A stretch of DNA of 30,787 nucleotides from Acidobacteriota bacterium (GTDB taxonomy: Bacteria > Acidobacteriota > Terriglobia > UBA7540), in the NCBI GenBank assembly GCA_021827245.1, contig JAKAWN010000015.1:7695-38481 (forward strand), written 5' to 3'. The position numbers and the translations under genes were made by a program. Of this stretch, positions 8,798-17,100 are shown piece after piece. Below the pieces are notes generated by a model. It was given only the letters and a program-made list of their open reading frames with translations, was not told the origin of the DNA and searched no databases. Position 1 is the first letter of the stretch. Each line of letters starts with the position of its first letter.

Positions 8798-9625
8798 ATG
8801 CAAACACGAAAAGTATTTGAAATGACTCCACCCCAAAAGGGACACACAGCCGATTACTTGAGAATTCTCGGCGTACCGGTTCTCAAGCCGCTGACAAGCC
8901 CATTCGATCCGGGCTACGACCCTTTGACACTTGAAAGCCACCTTGAGCAAAGTTCGCACCTCTTTTCAATTCTCAAGATATCGATGGCCTGCTGGATGGT
9001 CGCGAAGGAAAGCGCCACCCGGCAGAAGATCGCTGCCGCCAGAAGGCACAAGGTTCGAACCGTGACAGGCGGAGGCCCCTTTGAGGTGGCCGTTGCGCAA
9101 GGCGTGCTTCCGGAGTACCTGGACTTGTGCGCGGACATAGGGGTTAACCGCATCGAATGTGGCGAAGGATTCACCGAAATGAGGCTCCCTCCCCGTGAGG
9201 TGATCAGGATGGCCGCACTAAGAGGCCTTGACGTTCAGTTTGAACTCGGGAAGAAACATGCCGGGCCGTTTGCCGAAAGCACGGTCGAAGAACTGATTAA
9301 CCAGGGCCGCCGTTGGCGGGATAGCGGAGCGATCCAGCTTGTTGTAGAGGCGAGAGAAAGCGCTCGTGGCGTTGGATTGTTCGATGAGGAGGGAAGATTC
9401 AACGCCCACTTCGCGGATCGATTCGCCTCGGCCTTCGGCCTTGATCAAGTGATGTTTGAGGCCCCGAATAAGCAGAGCCAGTTCGCTTTGCTGAATCATT
9501 TCGGACGCGAAGTTCATCTGTGTAACGTGCGCCTGGAGGAAGTGCTCCGGGTGGAAATCTACCGGCGAGGACTTCACTCCGACGCCTTTGCTGTAGAACA
9601 CCTGAGGCCCGTCCGGGCGAGTTAA
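8798..9625 (+). CDS. ComA-like phosphosulfolactate synthase
   Basis: The 275-residue protein belongs to the ComA family, which adds sulfite to phosphoenolpyruvate to give (R)-2-phospho-3-sulfolactate on a TIM-barrel. The C-terminal half matches the archaeal enzyme strongly: VVEARESARGVGLFDEEG (182-199), QVMFEAPNKQSQ (217-228) and EIYRRGLHSDAF (253-264). The lysine of LKIS (Lys60) and FELGKK (148-153) are also kept. Two loops differ from my memory of the Methanocaldococcus protein: GGTLFEYA there is GGGPFEVA here (91-98), and EISDG there is ECGEG here (120-124), so the nucleophile could have changed. I chose the ATG at 8798 (AAAAGG upstream) because the longer frame from 8708 overlaps the methyltransferase gene. 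ComB follows after 30 bases, which supports a joint pathway. Confidence 0.85.
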   Translation: MQTRKVFEMTPPQKGHTADYLRILGVPVLKPLTSPFDPGYDPLTLESHLEQSSHLFSILKISMACWMVAKESATRQKIAAARRHKVRTVTGGGPFEVAVAQGVLPEYLDLCADIGVNRIECGEGFTEMRLPPREVIRMAALRGLDVQFELGKKHAGPFAESTVEELINQGRRWRDSGAIQLVVEARESARGVGLFDEEGRFNAHFADRFASAFGLDQVMFEAPNKQSQFALLNHFGREVHLCNVRLEEVLRVEIYRRGLHSDAFAVEHLRPVRAS

Positions 9626-9655
9626 GCCTTTGCCTTCCTGTTGCCTGCGAATCCC

Positions 9656-10435
9656 ATGCGAAAATCTGTAACTATTGACTGTTTCCCGGAAAGTGCTCGG
9701 AAATACCGTCGTGGTTACGCTGTCGTTGCAGTTGACGTGATCCGAGCGACGACGTCGGCGATCACTGTTGCCGCTGGAGGCGGCCGGTGTTTTCCTGTGC
9801 CCTCGGTTGAGGCCGCGTGCCGTCTCAAAACCGACCTGAGTGACCCTCTCCTGGCCGGCGAGTTGGGTGGTGAGATCGCGCCGGGCTTCGAGATCAACAA
9901 CAGCCCGTCGGAGCTTGACTCTCTTAATGTCGTTGGACGTCCAGTGATTCTTCTTTCGTCCTCAGGGACGCGGCTTATTCATCAGGCCAAAGGATGCGAG
10001 ATCATCCACCTGGCTTGTTTTCGAAACTACCGAGACGTGGCGCGCCATCTGGTGGATCGTTACCGCCATGTCGCCGTGATTGGCGCTGGCAGTCGCGGCG
10101 AGTTCAGAGAAGAGGATCAGATGTGCTGTGCGTGGATCGCAAGAGACCTTGTTGAGCTGGGATACCTGCCTGAGAACCATTCGACTGCGGACCTTATTGA
10201 GCGATGGCACGCTGAAGGCCCGGAAGCCGCAAGGAATGGCAAAAGCGCAGACTACTTGAGGCGGAGCTGCCAGGAGAAGGATCTCGAATTCATTCTTGCC
10301 CATATCAACGACCTTCATGCCGCCTACGTGATGCACGGCGACGAAGTGACTGTCGCACCCTTCAATGAAAAGGTTGTGGCTGCAACGCACAATTCCATCG
10401 TTGATACGATCCCGGGGGCTAGCACCGCATGTTAA
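9656..10435 (+). CDS. ComB-like 2-phosphosulfolactate phosphatase
   Basis: This 259-residue protein matches ComB, the Mg-dependent phosphatase that releases sulfolactate from 2-phosphosulfolactate. Family motifs in order are VDVIRATTS (26-34), LAGELGG with GFEINNSP (66-72 and 77-84), SSSGT (101-105) and GAGSRGEFREED (143-154), then a C-terminal HINDLHAAYVMHGDEV segment. A TTG at 9641 in the same frame is possible, but the ATG at 9656 starts just before the conserved strand (SVTIDCFPES). It follows the ComA-like gene by 30 bases and overlaps the ATP-grasp gene by 7 bases. No ComC, ComD or ComE homologue is nearby, so the likely end product is free sulfolactate or an analogue, not coenzyme M. 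Confidence 0.88.
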   Translation: MRKSVTIDCFPESARKYRRGYAVVAVDVIRATTSAITVAAGGGRCFPVPSVEAACRLKTDLSDPLLAGELGGEIAPGFEINNSPSELDSLNVVGRPVILLSSSGTRLIHQAKGCEIIHLACFRNYRDVARHLVDRYRHVAVIGAGSRGEFREEDQMCCAWIARDLVELGYLPENHSTADLIERWHAEGPEAARNGKSADYLRRSCQEKDLEFILAHINDLHAAYVMHGDEVTVAPFNEKVVAATHNSIVDTIPGASTAC

Positions 10436-11751
10436 AGATTCACGACGCATCCACTCCAGTCGTCATTCTGCGGTCTGACAGTCATGGCGGCTTGAACATC
10501 ATGAGGAGTCTCGGCAGGCTTGGGGTGCCTATTTACAATGTCGATCCGAATCCCTGGGCTCCCGCGTTTCTGTCACGATATTGCCGAGGGAAATTTGTTT
10601 GGGATATTGAACATCGTGCGGTAGAAGACTCGCTGGGCTATATGCTTAAAATCCGGCGCGAGATTGGCAGGCCCTGCATACTGATTCCAACGACGGACCG
10701 GACCGCTCAGTTTGTTGCTGACCATGCCCAGGTGCTGGCAGAGGGATTCATTTTCCCGGAACTGCCGTCCGGCCTGGTCCGTTCTCTGGCCAGTAAGAGG
10801 CAGATGTTCTATCTCGCCCGCCAGCACAATATTCCTACTCCAGACGCCGCCTTCCCGGTGTCACGAGAAGATGTCTTGCATTTTCTGGGTCGTGCACGGT
10901 TTCCCATCATGCTCAAGGGAATTGATGGGCAACGTTTGTGGGAGCGGACCGGAAAGAAGATGTTCATTGCTAGATCGGAGGATGAACTGCTGGCGATTTA
11001 CGATGCCGCCGAGGATTTCATGAATCCGAATCTGATGTTGCAGGAATATATTCCCGGTGGCGATGACACAGTGTGGATGTTCAACGGCTACTTCGACGCG
11101 CAATCCGAATGCCTGGTTGGCTTCACCGGCAAAAAAATCCGCCAGTGTCCCGTCCATACCGGATCAACGAGTCTAGGAATCTGCCTGTGGAACAAGGAAG
11201 TCGAGGAAACGACGAGACGCTTTATGAAAGGTGTCGGCTACCGAGGTACGCTCGACATAGGATATCGTTACGACGCCCGCGACGACCAGTATAAAGTACT
11301 CGATGTAAATCCCAGGATTGGCGCCACTTTCCGTCTTTTTGTTGGTGAAAATGGAATGGATGTTGCCAGGGCCCTCTATCTGGACTTGACATGCCAGCGG
11401 GTGCTTCCGGATATTGCAATGGACGGACGAAAGTGGATCGTTGAGGATCTCGATCTTGTATCCTCCTACCGTTATTATCGCGAGGGAACGTTGAGGTTCG
11501 GTGACTGGATCCGTTCATTTGGAGGAATCGAAGAAGCGGCGTTTGTTTGTTCTGACGACCCTCTTCCTGTCGTCTCAATGCTTGTCTTGCGGACCCGGGA
11601 GTTAATCAGGCGTCTCATAAGGGGCGCGGTTGCGATGCTCCAGCGCGGCGGCAACAAGCTGAAACAAACGCCAGGTGGCCGTCTGAGACCCAATTTCTCC
11701 TCACGGCCATCAATCCTGGATTCGTTGACGGAAGAACCGGATAGTAAGTAA
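10429..11751 (+). CDS. ATP-grasp carboxylate-amine ligase-like protein
   Basis: The 440-residue protein has the ATP-grasp fold of CarB-like carboxylate-amine/thiol ligases. An N-terminal Rossmann-like domain (VVILRSDSHGGLNIMRSLGR, 11-30) is followed by the ATP-binding region: SKRQMFYLARQHNIPTPDA (122-140), FPIMLKGIDG (158-167, Lys163), LMLQEYIPGGDD (202-213, Glu206) and the metal-binding segment KVLDVNPRIGATFR (289-302). Such enzymes activate a carboxylate as acyl phosphate and join it to an amine. The reading frame overlaps the end of comB, so co-production with ComA and ComB is likely. I infer that it may use their product, or an amino acid, to decorate a sugar; the substrate is not shown by sequence. 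The C-terminal 40 residues are basic and low in complexity. Confidence 0.85.
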   Translation: MLKIHDASTPVVILRSDSHGGLNIMRSLGRLGVPIYNVDPNPWAPAFLSRYCRGKFVWDIEHRAVEDSLGYMLKIRREIGRPCILIPTTDRTAQFVADHAQVLAEGFIFPELPSGLVRSLASKRQMFYLARQHNIPTPDAAFPVSREDVLHFLGRARFPIMLKGIDGQRLWERTGKKMFIARSEDELLAIYDAAEDFMNPNLMLQEYIPGGDDTVWMFNGYFDAQSECLVGFTGKKIRQCPVHTGSTSLGICLWNKEVEETTRRFMKGVGYRGTLDIGYRYDARDDQYKVLDVNPRIGATFRLFVGENGMDVARALYLDLTCQRVLPDIAMDGRKWIVEDLDLVSSYRYYREGTLRFGDWIRSFGGIEEAAFVCSDDPLPVVSMLVLRTRELIRRLIRGAVAMLQRGGNKLKQTPGGRLRPNFSSRPSILDSLTEEPDSK

Positions 11752-11791
11752 TGGGTTCTGGGTTTGATTCCGTCCATTCCTTTCTGCTCAA

Positions 11792-13153
11792 ATGCCAGAC
11801 GGCGTGAATACCCCCATGAATGAAACTTTAGTAGAACAACCGCTGAGGCTTCCTGCCGCCCACGCGAGAAAAACGTTGTGGTCGGGCGCGCGGGCGTGGT
11901 CAACCAAGGGAGCCCTGGCTCTTCTCGACCAAGGGCTGATATCGGGCGCGAATTTTGTCGTAGGAATCCTGTTGGCGCGCACTCTCGCGCCGGATCAGTA
12001 CGGAGCATACGCTGTGGCTTTTGAGGTTTTTCTCTTCCTTTCTGTAGCGTATACCGCTTTGATCCTGGAGCCGCTGAGTGTGTTCGGTTCTTCGGTTTAC
12101 CGGAACGCGAACCGCGAATACTTCGGAGTCCTACTCCGTATACACGGGGTAATAGCGGTCGTTATCTTCCTGGGGCTTGGGGCCTGCGCATGGATGTTGC
12201 AATCGGTTTCCCCCAGTGGCAATCTGACCTTGGCTCTGATTGGCGTCGCGATTGCCTCACCCTGTGTGCTTCTGTTCTATTTAGCCCGCAGGGGGTTTTA
12301 TGTCAAGCTCTCTCCACGGCAGGCAGCCATCGGAGCTTTTGGATACTCGGTTATCGTTCTCGGCGGTTTACTCCTCGCATATTATCGAGGCTTTCTTTCG
12401 CCGCTGGCGGCGTTCCTTCTGATGGCTGCCGGCTCGGCGGTCACTGCTCCGATGATGTTATCCAAGCTGAGGTTCTCTTTGAAGCCCCGCCTCGCCATCC
12501 TCAAATCGGCGGAGGTGATCCGTCGGCACTGGGGATACGGGCGGTGGGCCCTCGGCAGCGCGGTGGCGATCTGGTTTACCGGGGCCATCTACTATCCGCT
12601 TCTCAGCAGCTTCCACGGACTGGCAGACGCTGGAGCCCTCAAGGCCTTGATGAATTTCTCTTCGCCTGTGGGGCAGGCCTTCGCGGCCATGTCATTGCTC
12701 TCACTTCCCTACGCCGCAGGCATTCACCATCAGAACAGTTCAGGTGGCTCACACCACCTGGCGGCAAAACTTGCTTTAATTTATGCAGGGGGAACAATCC
12801 TCTATTGGCTGGTTATAGTCTTCTTTCGTGCGCCTATCGTGGACCATCTTTACGCTGGGAAGTATATGGAAATAACCGGGTTGATACCCTGGTTGGCCCT
12901 GGGATCGGTGCTCCGCATTTCGGCGACCTCCCAGGCGATAATTCTGCGAGCAATGCATGCTCCGTCGCTGGTCTTTGTTGCATATGGCGCAGCCAGCGTG
13001 GTCGATATCGTGGCTGGCATTCCCTGCACGTGGGCATTCGGGCTTTGGGGTGCCGTATTTACCTTGGTCCTATCGAGTGCGGTTGCCTTAGTTGTTACGT
13101 CGGTCATTCTCCACTGCCGCCCACGTTTCTTGGCTCGTTTCTATAGCTATTAG
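11792..13153 (+). CDS. Wzx-type polysaccharide flippase
   Basis: This 453-residue integral membrane protein has about 12 hydrophobic segments and the layout of the MATE/MOP polysaccharide exporters (Wzx). The first helix pair contains ALLDQGLISGANFVVGILLA (about 42-61) followed by RTLAPDQYGAYAVAFE, a signature of this family. It should flip the undecaprenyl-diphosphate-linked repeat unit from the cytoplasm to the periplasm. A second ATG at 11816 would shorten it by 8 residues, and neither start has a clear ribosome site. It lies just after the cassette that I propose makes the acidic side group, consistent with decoration before export. Confidence 0.87.
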   Translation: MPDGVNTPMNETLVEQPLRLPAAHARKTLWSGARAWSTKGALALLDQGLISGANFVVGILLARTLAPDQYGAYAVAFEVFLFLSVAYTALILEPLSVFGSSVYRNANREYFGVLLRIHGVIAVVIFLGLGACAWMLQSVSPSGNLTLALIGVAIASPCVLLFYLARRGFYVKLSPRQAAIGAFGYSVIVLGGLLLAYYRGFLSPLAAFLLMAAGSAVTAPMMLSKLRFSLKPRLAILKSAEVIRRHWGYGRWALGSAVAIWFTGAIYYPLLSSFHGLADAGALKALMNFSSPVGQAFAAMSLLSLPYAAGIHHQNSSGGSHHLAAKLALIYAGGTILYWLVIVFFRAPIVDHLYAGKYMEITGLIPWLALGSVLRISATSQAIILRAMHAPSLVFVAYGAASVVDIVAGIPCTWAFGLWGAVFTLVLSSAVALVVTSVILHCRPRFLARFYSY

Positions 13154-13219
13154 CACATTGAAGCATCTACGGCCGCACCAATATGTGTGGAGGGGGCAAA
13201 GCACCAGACAGTTTGACCC

Positions 13220-14395
13220 ATGGAAAACCTTGTGAATGTTGTTACCAAACAGCTTTCTGGGAGTTGCGGCTCTTCCCATGTCCGGACCCCCGCAAATGGC
13301 CTGAAAGTCACGCCCGATATTAGAATTCGGGGGACAAACGATGTCAGGGACCGGATCGCATGTGCGCTATCCGCGAAGACGGCATCGGTTACCGTGGACC
13401 GTTACGGATACAACAAATCCAGGCTCGCGGTGTGCAGTTCAGGAAAATGGAAAGGGAAGAAGCTGTTTGCAAAAATACTGCTTGCTAATCCGTATCCGAT
13501 CCCTCCCCGTTTCAGAGCGCCTTGGGAAACGCCCCGTGATGCCACAATACCTGTCAGGGCGATCACTGACCAGATTGATGCCGAATGGAATATGACGCTC
13601 AAAATGCGTGCGCTTTCAGGCGGCGACTCGGTGCCCGCCCCCCTGGGAAGATCGCAGGCAGCAAGAACGGTTGTTTGGGAGGAAGCGGGCGGCATCTCTC
13701 TTATCCAGGCCTTGAAATGGTCGCGCTGGAAGAGTGCCATTCCTGCGGCAGGAGACCAAGCACTGTTTCGAGCAGGGACATGGCTGAGAAACGTACATGA
13801 GGCTTCCCGTCGAGGCACTGAGATTATTGAAGCGCGGGACCTCGTCCAAACGGCAAGCCGTTTGGCCGGGCAAAAGGAAAGGGCAGCCTGGTATTACGAA
13901 AGCATGGCAGCAAAGATTCTTGAGACTGCGTTGCCGGAAATGGGTGACAAAGGCAAATTCTCTGTTGCGGTTGCGCTCACACATGGTGATTTCTGCCTTT
14001 CGAATCTCCTTTGGGATGTTACCGGGAAAGGTCTCGCCGTCATCGACTTTGAATTGTCCGATTTTCGTCCCGTATTCTATGACCTCTTTGCGCTGATCGC
14101 CGACCTTCGGTCTGGACTCCTGAATCCGCTAATTCCCAAATCGGTAATACATTCCTGGGAAGAATCCTTCTGGCGAGGTTACGGGCCAGTCTCGCGTCAG
14201 GTGACGGCATTCGTGAAAGCCCTGGCGTTGGCAAGGGTTTTTTACTACCACTTTTCTCGATTGCTGACACGGCGAGAACGAAAGGGTTTAATCGGCGGTT
14301 TCAACGCGCAACTCTACCGAACTTTCTTGGAAGGCAGGATCATTGCTCAGCGATTGGATCTGCCTCAGGAGCTTGCGGCTCACCATGACGATTGA
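13220..14395 (+). CDS. APH/choline-kinase-fold phosphotransferase
   Basis: The 391-residue protein carries the aminoglycoside-phosphotransferase fold. The catalytic loop THGDFCLSNLLWD (254-266; Asp257, Asn262) is followed by the metal-binding VIDFELSD (274-281; Asp276). Upstream lie a basic segment, KGKKLFAKIL (78-87), that may hold the ATP-contact lysine, and VVWEEAGGISL (151-161), the hinge region. These enzymes phosphorylate small hydroxylated molecules or lipopolysaccharide sugars. Here it follows the flippase in an exopolysaccharide operon, so a sugar, aminoalcohol or lipid-linked saccharide is a more likely target than an antibiotic. The first 55 residues look variable, and the start at 13220 lacks a good ribosome site. 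Confidence 0.8.
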   Translation: MENLVNVVTKQLSGSCGSSHVRTPANGLKVTPDIRIRGTNDVRDRIACALSAKTASVTVDRYGYNKSRLAVCSSGKWKGKKLFAKILLANPYPIPPRFRAPWETPRDATIPVRAITDQIDAEWNMTLKMRALSGGDSVPAPLGRSQAARTVVWEEAGGISLIQALKWSRWKSAIPAAGDQALFRAGTWLRNVHEASRRGTEIIEARDLVQTASRLAGQKERAAWYYESMAAKILETALPEMGDKGKFSVAVALTHGDFCLSNLLWDVTGKGLAVIDFELSDFRPVFYDLFALIADLRSGLLNPLIPKSVIHSWEESFWRGYGPVSRQVTAFVKALALARVFYYHFSRLLTRRERKGLIGGFNAQLYRTFLEGRIIAQRLDLPQELAAHHDD

Positions 14396-14508
14396 GAAAG
14401 AGACTTTCTCACTGTCTTTTCAGGATGAAATGAACTCAAACGGCAAATTCCCTACTGGCCAACCGGTCTCCGGTGAAAAAGCACGGAGTGTAACCCTGTC
14501 CCAATGGG

Positions 14509-14682
14509 CTATGCGACGTAGAGTTTGATCGCGCTGCCATCGAAGGCCACCGCGATGCTCGCGCCACGCCTCTCCGCCGCCAAGAGAACGACAATATCAG
14601 CCGTTGTCGAGTGCTCCTTGTGGGCATTGCAACCGGTGCAAAGCCATTCGGCCGAAGGAACGTGACAATGCAGAAATTTCAC
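14509..14682 (-). CDS. Possible 57-aa antisense small protein with Cys/His cluster
   Basis: In the 329-base gap between the kinase and FkbM genes, the minus strand has an open frame from a GTG at 14682 to a TAG at 14509. It encodes MKFLHCHVPSAEWLCTGCN and then a helix-like VVLLAAERRGASIAVAFDGS. C6, H7, C15, C18, H21 and H24 could form a zinc knuckle. I do not recognise a family, there is no clear ribosome site, and it overlaps the alternative upstream starts of the + strand FkbM gene. It could be a remnant of a larger gene or chance. The rest of 14396-14724 shows no other feature. Confidence 0.22.
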   Translation of the reverse strand: MKFLHCHVPSAEWLCTGCNAHKEHSTTADIVVLLAAERRGASIAVAFDGSAIKLYVA

Positions 14683-14724
14683 ATCCCAACTTCTCGCAAG
14701 TTGGAATCCTACTCAGGAGGGTCC

Positions 14725-15810
14725 ATGTCTGACTCGGAACGTGGAAATCTCGAATTGGCTTATGCTGCGGGACTGTATAAGAGTCCTTCGGCCACTGCTG
14801 ATCCATCGGGCCTCAAAGGCGGAAGAAGGACACACCTGGAGATCGGGGAAGAGCGAAGGAGCAGTGTCGCGCAATACCTAAAGAAGGCGGTTCAATTCTT
14901 TTACCTACACGGACCCAGGTACGTCTCCCGCAAGGCCCTCTGGCGGCTCGAATACACGCGTTTTCGACGACAATGTGATTCCTGGCATGCGCGCGTGGGC
15001 GCGAAGCCGGTGACAGTCAGGTTCATCGATCAGGAATTTGAGTTACATCCTTCCGGCAAGGGCTTAAGCGAGGAAATCATGTTGTTAGGAGCCCACGAGC
15101 CGGTTTGCACCAGAGTCTATCTCAAGCATCTGCGCGAAGGGGATCACGTCCTCGATGTCGGTTCGAACCTTGGGTACTACCTGATCCTTGCCGCACGCGC
15201 TGTCGGTCCAACGGGCCAGATCATCGGATTAGAACCGGCCAGGGACGTCTATACCATCCTGGAGCGGAATGTCGCCCGCTCGGGACTTTCGAATATTCGG
15301 ATTTTCCCCTGGGCTGCGGGTGCCCGAAGCGAAGATATTGAATTCTACGGATCGGAGATACCGAGTTGGGGAAGTCTCATCAGGGACAAGAACCTGTTGC
15401 AGGCGCAGCCTACGTCTGTGCCAGCCAAAAAGCTGGATGATCTCCTCGATGAGTTCCCGCAATTCCATCCCACCATGCTCCGCATGGATGTAGAAGGCGG
15501 GGAACTGATGGCTTTAGAGGGAGCGCGGCGGCTTTTGCGGGAGTACCGGCCGCGCATCTTTGTTGAAATACATCCCTTCGCTTTTGAATGGGAGCAGGCC
15601 CACGAGGCAATCATGGAACTGCGCGACATGGGCTATTCCTCGGGTGTGCTGATCGAGAGACTTTGGGACGAGCCCTGGGCAAGCTCATGGGTGAGAGAGC
15701 GCCGTCATTGGTCCGGGACCACCGACAAGCTTCTTGCAAAAATTGAATCCCGGGCAGAGGCATTGAACACGGGAGTGTTTTCCATCCTTCTAGAGGCAAG
15801 CGTACGATGA
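14725..15810 (+). CDS. FkbM-family methyltransferase
   Basis: The 361-residue protein belongs to the FkbM SAM-dependent methyltransferases. Motif I is VLDVGSNLGYYLILAA (142-157), followed by the acidic residue of IIGLEPA (Glu170). The family-typical MLRMDVEGGELMALEGA and an IFVEIHPF strand come later. FkbM enzymes usually O-methylate sugars or polyketides, so methylation of a sugar hydroxyl in the repeat unit is likely. The ATG at 14725, just after AGGAGG at 14715-14720, is the best start; GTG at 14611 and ATG at 14668 lie upstream in frame without such a site. Its last four bases (ATGA) overlap the following glycosyltransferase start, indicating coupling. Confidence 0.88.
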   Translation: MSDSERGNLELAYAAGLYKSPSATADPSGLKGGRRTHLEIGEERRSSVAQYLKKAVQFFYLHGPRYVSRKALWRLEYTRFRRQCDSWHARVGAKPVTVRFIDQEFELHPSGKGLSEEIMLLGAHEPVCTRVYLKHLREGDHVLDVGSNLGYYLILAARAVGPTGQIIGLEPARDVYTILERNVARSGLSNIRIFPWAAGARSEDIEFYGSEIPSWGSLIRDKNLLQAQPTSVPAKKLDDLLDEFPQFHPTMLRMDVEGGELMALEGARRLLREYRPRIFVEIHPFAFEWEQAHEAIMELRDMGYSSGVLIERLWDEPWASSWVRERRHWSGTTDKLLAKIESRAEALNTGVFSILLEASVR

Positions 15811-16958
15811 AGCTCTTGTGCATAGGGAGGAGCCTCGGGAGGACTGGGGTGAAGCTGTCCGGGGGCGGTGTGTTGCGGGTACAGTCCACGCTCTTAGATC
15901 ATCTCCTCCGTTCTGGTTTCGACGTAAGCCTGTTTTACCTTAACCGGGTAGAGCACGAGGGGCCCGCGCCTTGCGGTCTTGTGCCGGAATATGGAGCGCC
16001 GGAGGAGAGGTCACTCAACCTTCATATGCCCAAAGTCATTCAGCGGCTCTGTGCGCTGGCGAAGGACAGTGACGTCGTTTTTGGAATGCAGGACGGTCGG
16101 CCGATAGACTTAGCCATCCTTATTGGCCGGATGACTCGCCGGCCTGTGGTCGGCTGGATTCACAACCTTCCTGGCCGCACGACGCAGGACTTTCCCGGCG
16201 GCCACCCATGGGTGACGCGTTTGTTATATCCACGCGCCAATCGTCTTGTGGCAGTCTCAAAGGGCATCGCGGATGACCTTATTAAGTTTTCGCCTGGAAG
16301 CGCGCACAATGTGGTCACCTTACCGAATCCAGTTGATGTGGCGGCGGTAAGGCGTCTGGGCGAGCTGCCGCCCCCGGACTGGGCACAGGAGATTTTCGCC
16401 CGGCGAACGCTGGTCGGGATGGGCTGGTTGACTCGCCGGAAGGGATTTGACTTGTTGCTTCAATCTTTTGCAACTGTCGTGCGAAAGGGCCACGACGTCA
16501 ACTTGTTGCTCCTGGGCGAAGGGGAGGAGCGAGCTGCCCTCGAAGCTCAGGCTGATGACCTCGGGCTGCACGGGCGCGTCTTCATGCCTGGCTACCAACC
16601 ATTTCCCTACCCGCTACTTTCGAGGGCGGAAGCGTTTGTGCTTAGTTCGCGTCACGAGGGCCTGTCTATGGTCATTCTAGAAGCGATGAGCTTGTGTGTT
16701 CCCGTCGTTGCTTTTGACTGTCCAGTTGGCCCTGGTGACATCCTGGACGGTGGCCGTTATGGATTGTTGGTCCCCGCGGAAGATCCGCAGGCTATGGCTG
16801 ATGCGATCGCCAACCTGCTGGACTCCGCGGAACTCCGGACGCGTTTCCGTGGGCTTGGTCTCGAGCGAGCCATGCAGTGGGACACGAGCACCGTCACGAA
16901 AAAGTTTGAAACCCTTTTCCTTGAGCTCCCGAGCGGGCGCCGTCAGCGGGTGCACTAA
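15807..16958 (+). CDS. GT4-type glycosyltransferase
   Basis: This 383-residue protein has the GT-B fold of family GT4. The N-terminal domain includes a Gly-rich loop (TGVKLSGGGVLR, about 13-24) that contacts the phosphates in retaining enzymes. The C-terminal domain has LVGMGWLTRRKGFDLLLQSF and the E-x7-E signature within SSRHEGLSMVILEAMSLCVP (from about 280). It should add one sugar from a nucleotide donor to the lipid-linked repeat unit on the cytoplasmic face. The start overlaps the FkbM stop by four bases. Donor and linkage cannot be predicted. Confidence 0.9.
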   Translation: MKLLCIGRSLGRTGVKLSGGGVLRVQSTLLDHLLRSGFDVSLFYLNRVEHEGPAPCGLVPEYGAPEERSLNLHMPKVIQRLCALAKDSDVVFGMQDGRPIDLAILIGRMTRRPVVGWIHNLPGRTTQDFPGGHPWVTRLLYPRANRLVAVSKGIADDLIKFSPGSAHNVVTLPNPVDVAAVRRLGELPPPDWAQEIFARRTLVGMGWLTRRKGFDLLLQSFATVVRKGHDVNLLLLGEGEERAALEAQADDLGLHGRVFMPGYQPFPYPLLSRAEAFVLSSRHEGLSMVILEAMSLCVPVVAFDCPVGPGDILDGGRYGLLVPAEDPQAMADAIANLLDSAELRTRFRGLGLERAMQWDTSTVTKKFETLFLELPSGRRQRVH

Positions 16959-17100
16959 GTGGAAAAGGATTTTCTTTGAGTGCACTGTCGAGCCAAGCTC
17001 AGTTGTTGCGCAAACGCTTTGCTCCGACTGACGCAGTGAGGGTAATTCTGTTCCAGCAGCCAATAGTTCCGCTTGATTCATTACGCCCTTAGGAAACAGG

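Noticed and set aside
8798..10435. Coenzyme M biosynthesis by the ComA/ComB homologues
   Set aside because: No ComC, ComD or ComE homologue is present, the neighbours are polysaccharide genes, and the host looks like a non-methanogenic bacterium.
12190..13146. Plus-strand open frame of 318 codons inside the flippase gene
   Set aside because: It lies in another frame of the Wzx gene, whose hydrophobic pattern is clear; the alternative product is low in hydrophobic segments and unrecognisable.
14644..14660. A 16-base phrase (CCATTCGGCCGAAGGA) shared with about 19003-19020
   Set aside because: It is short, occurs once in a gap and once in coding sequence, and has no flanking similarity; chance is enough.
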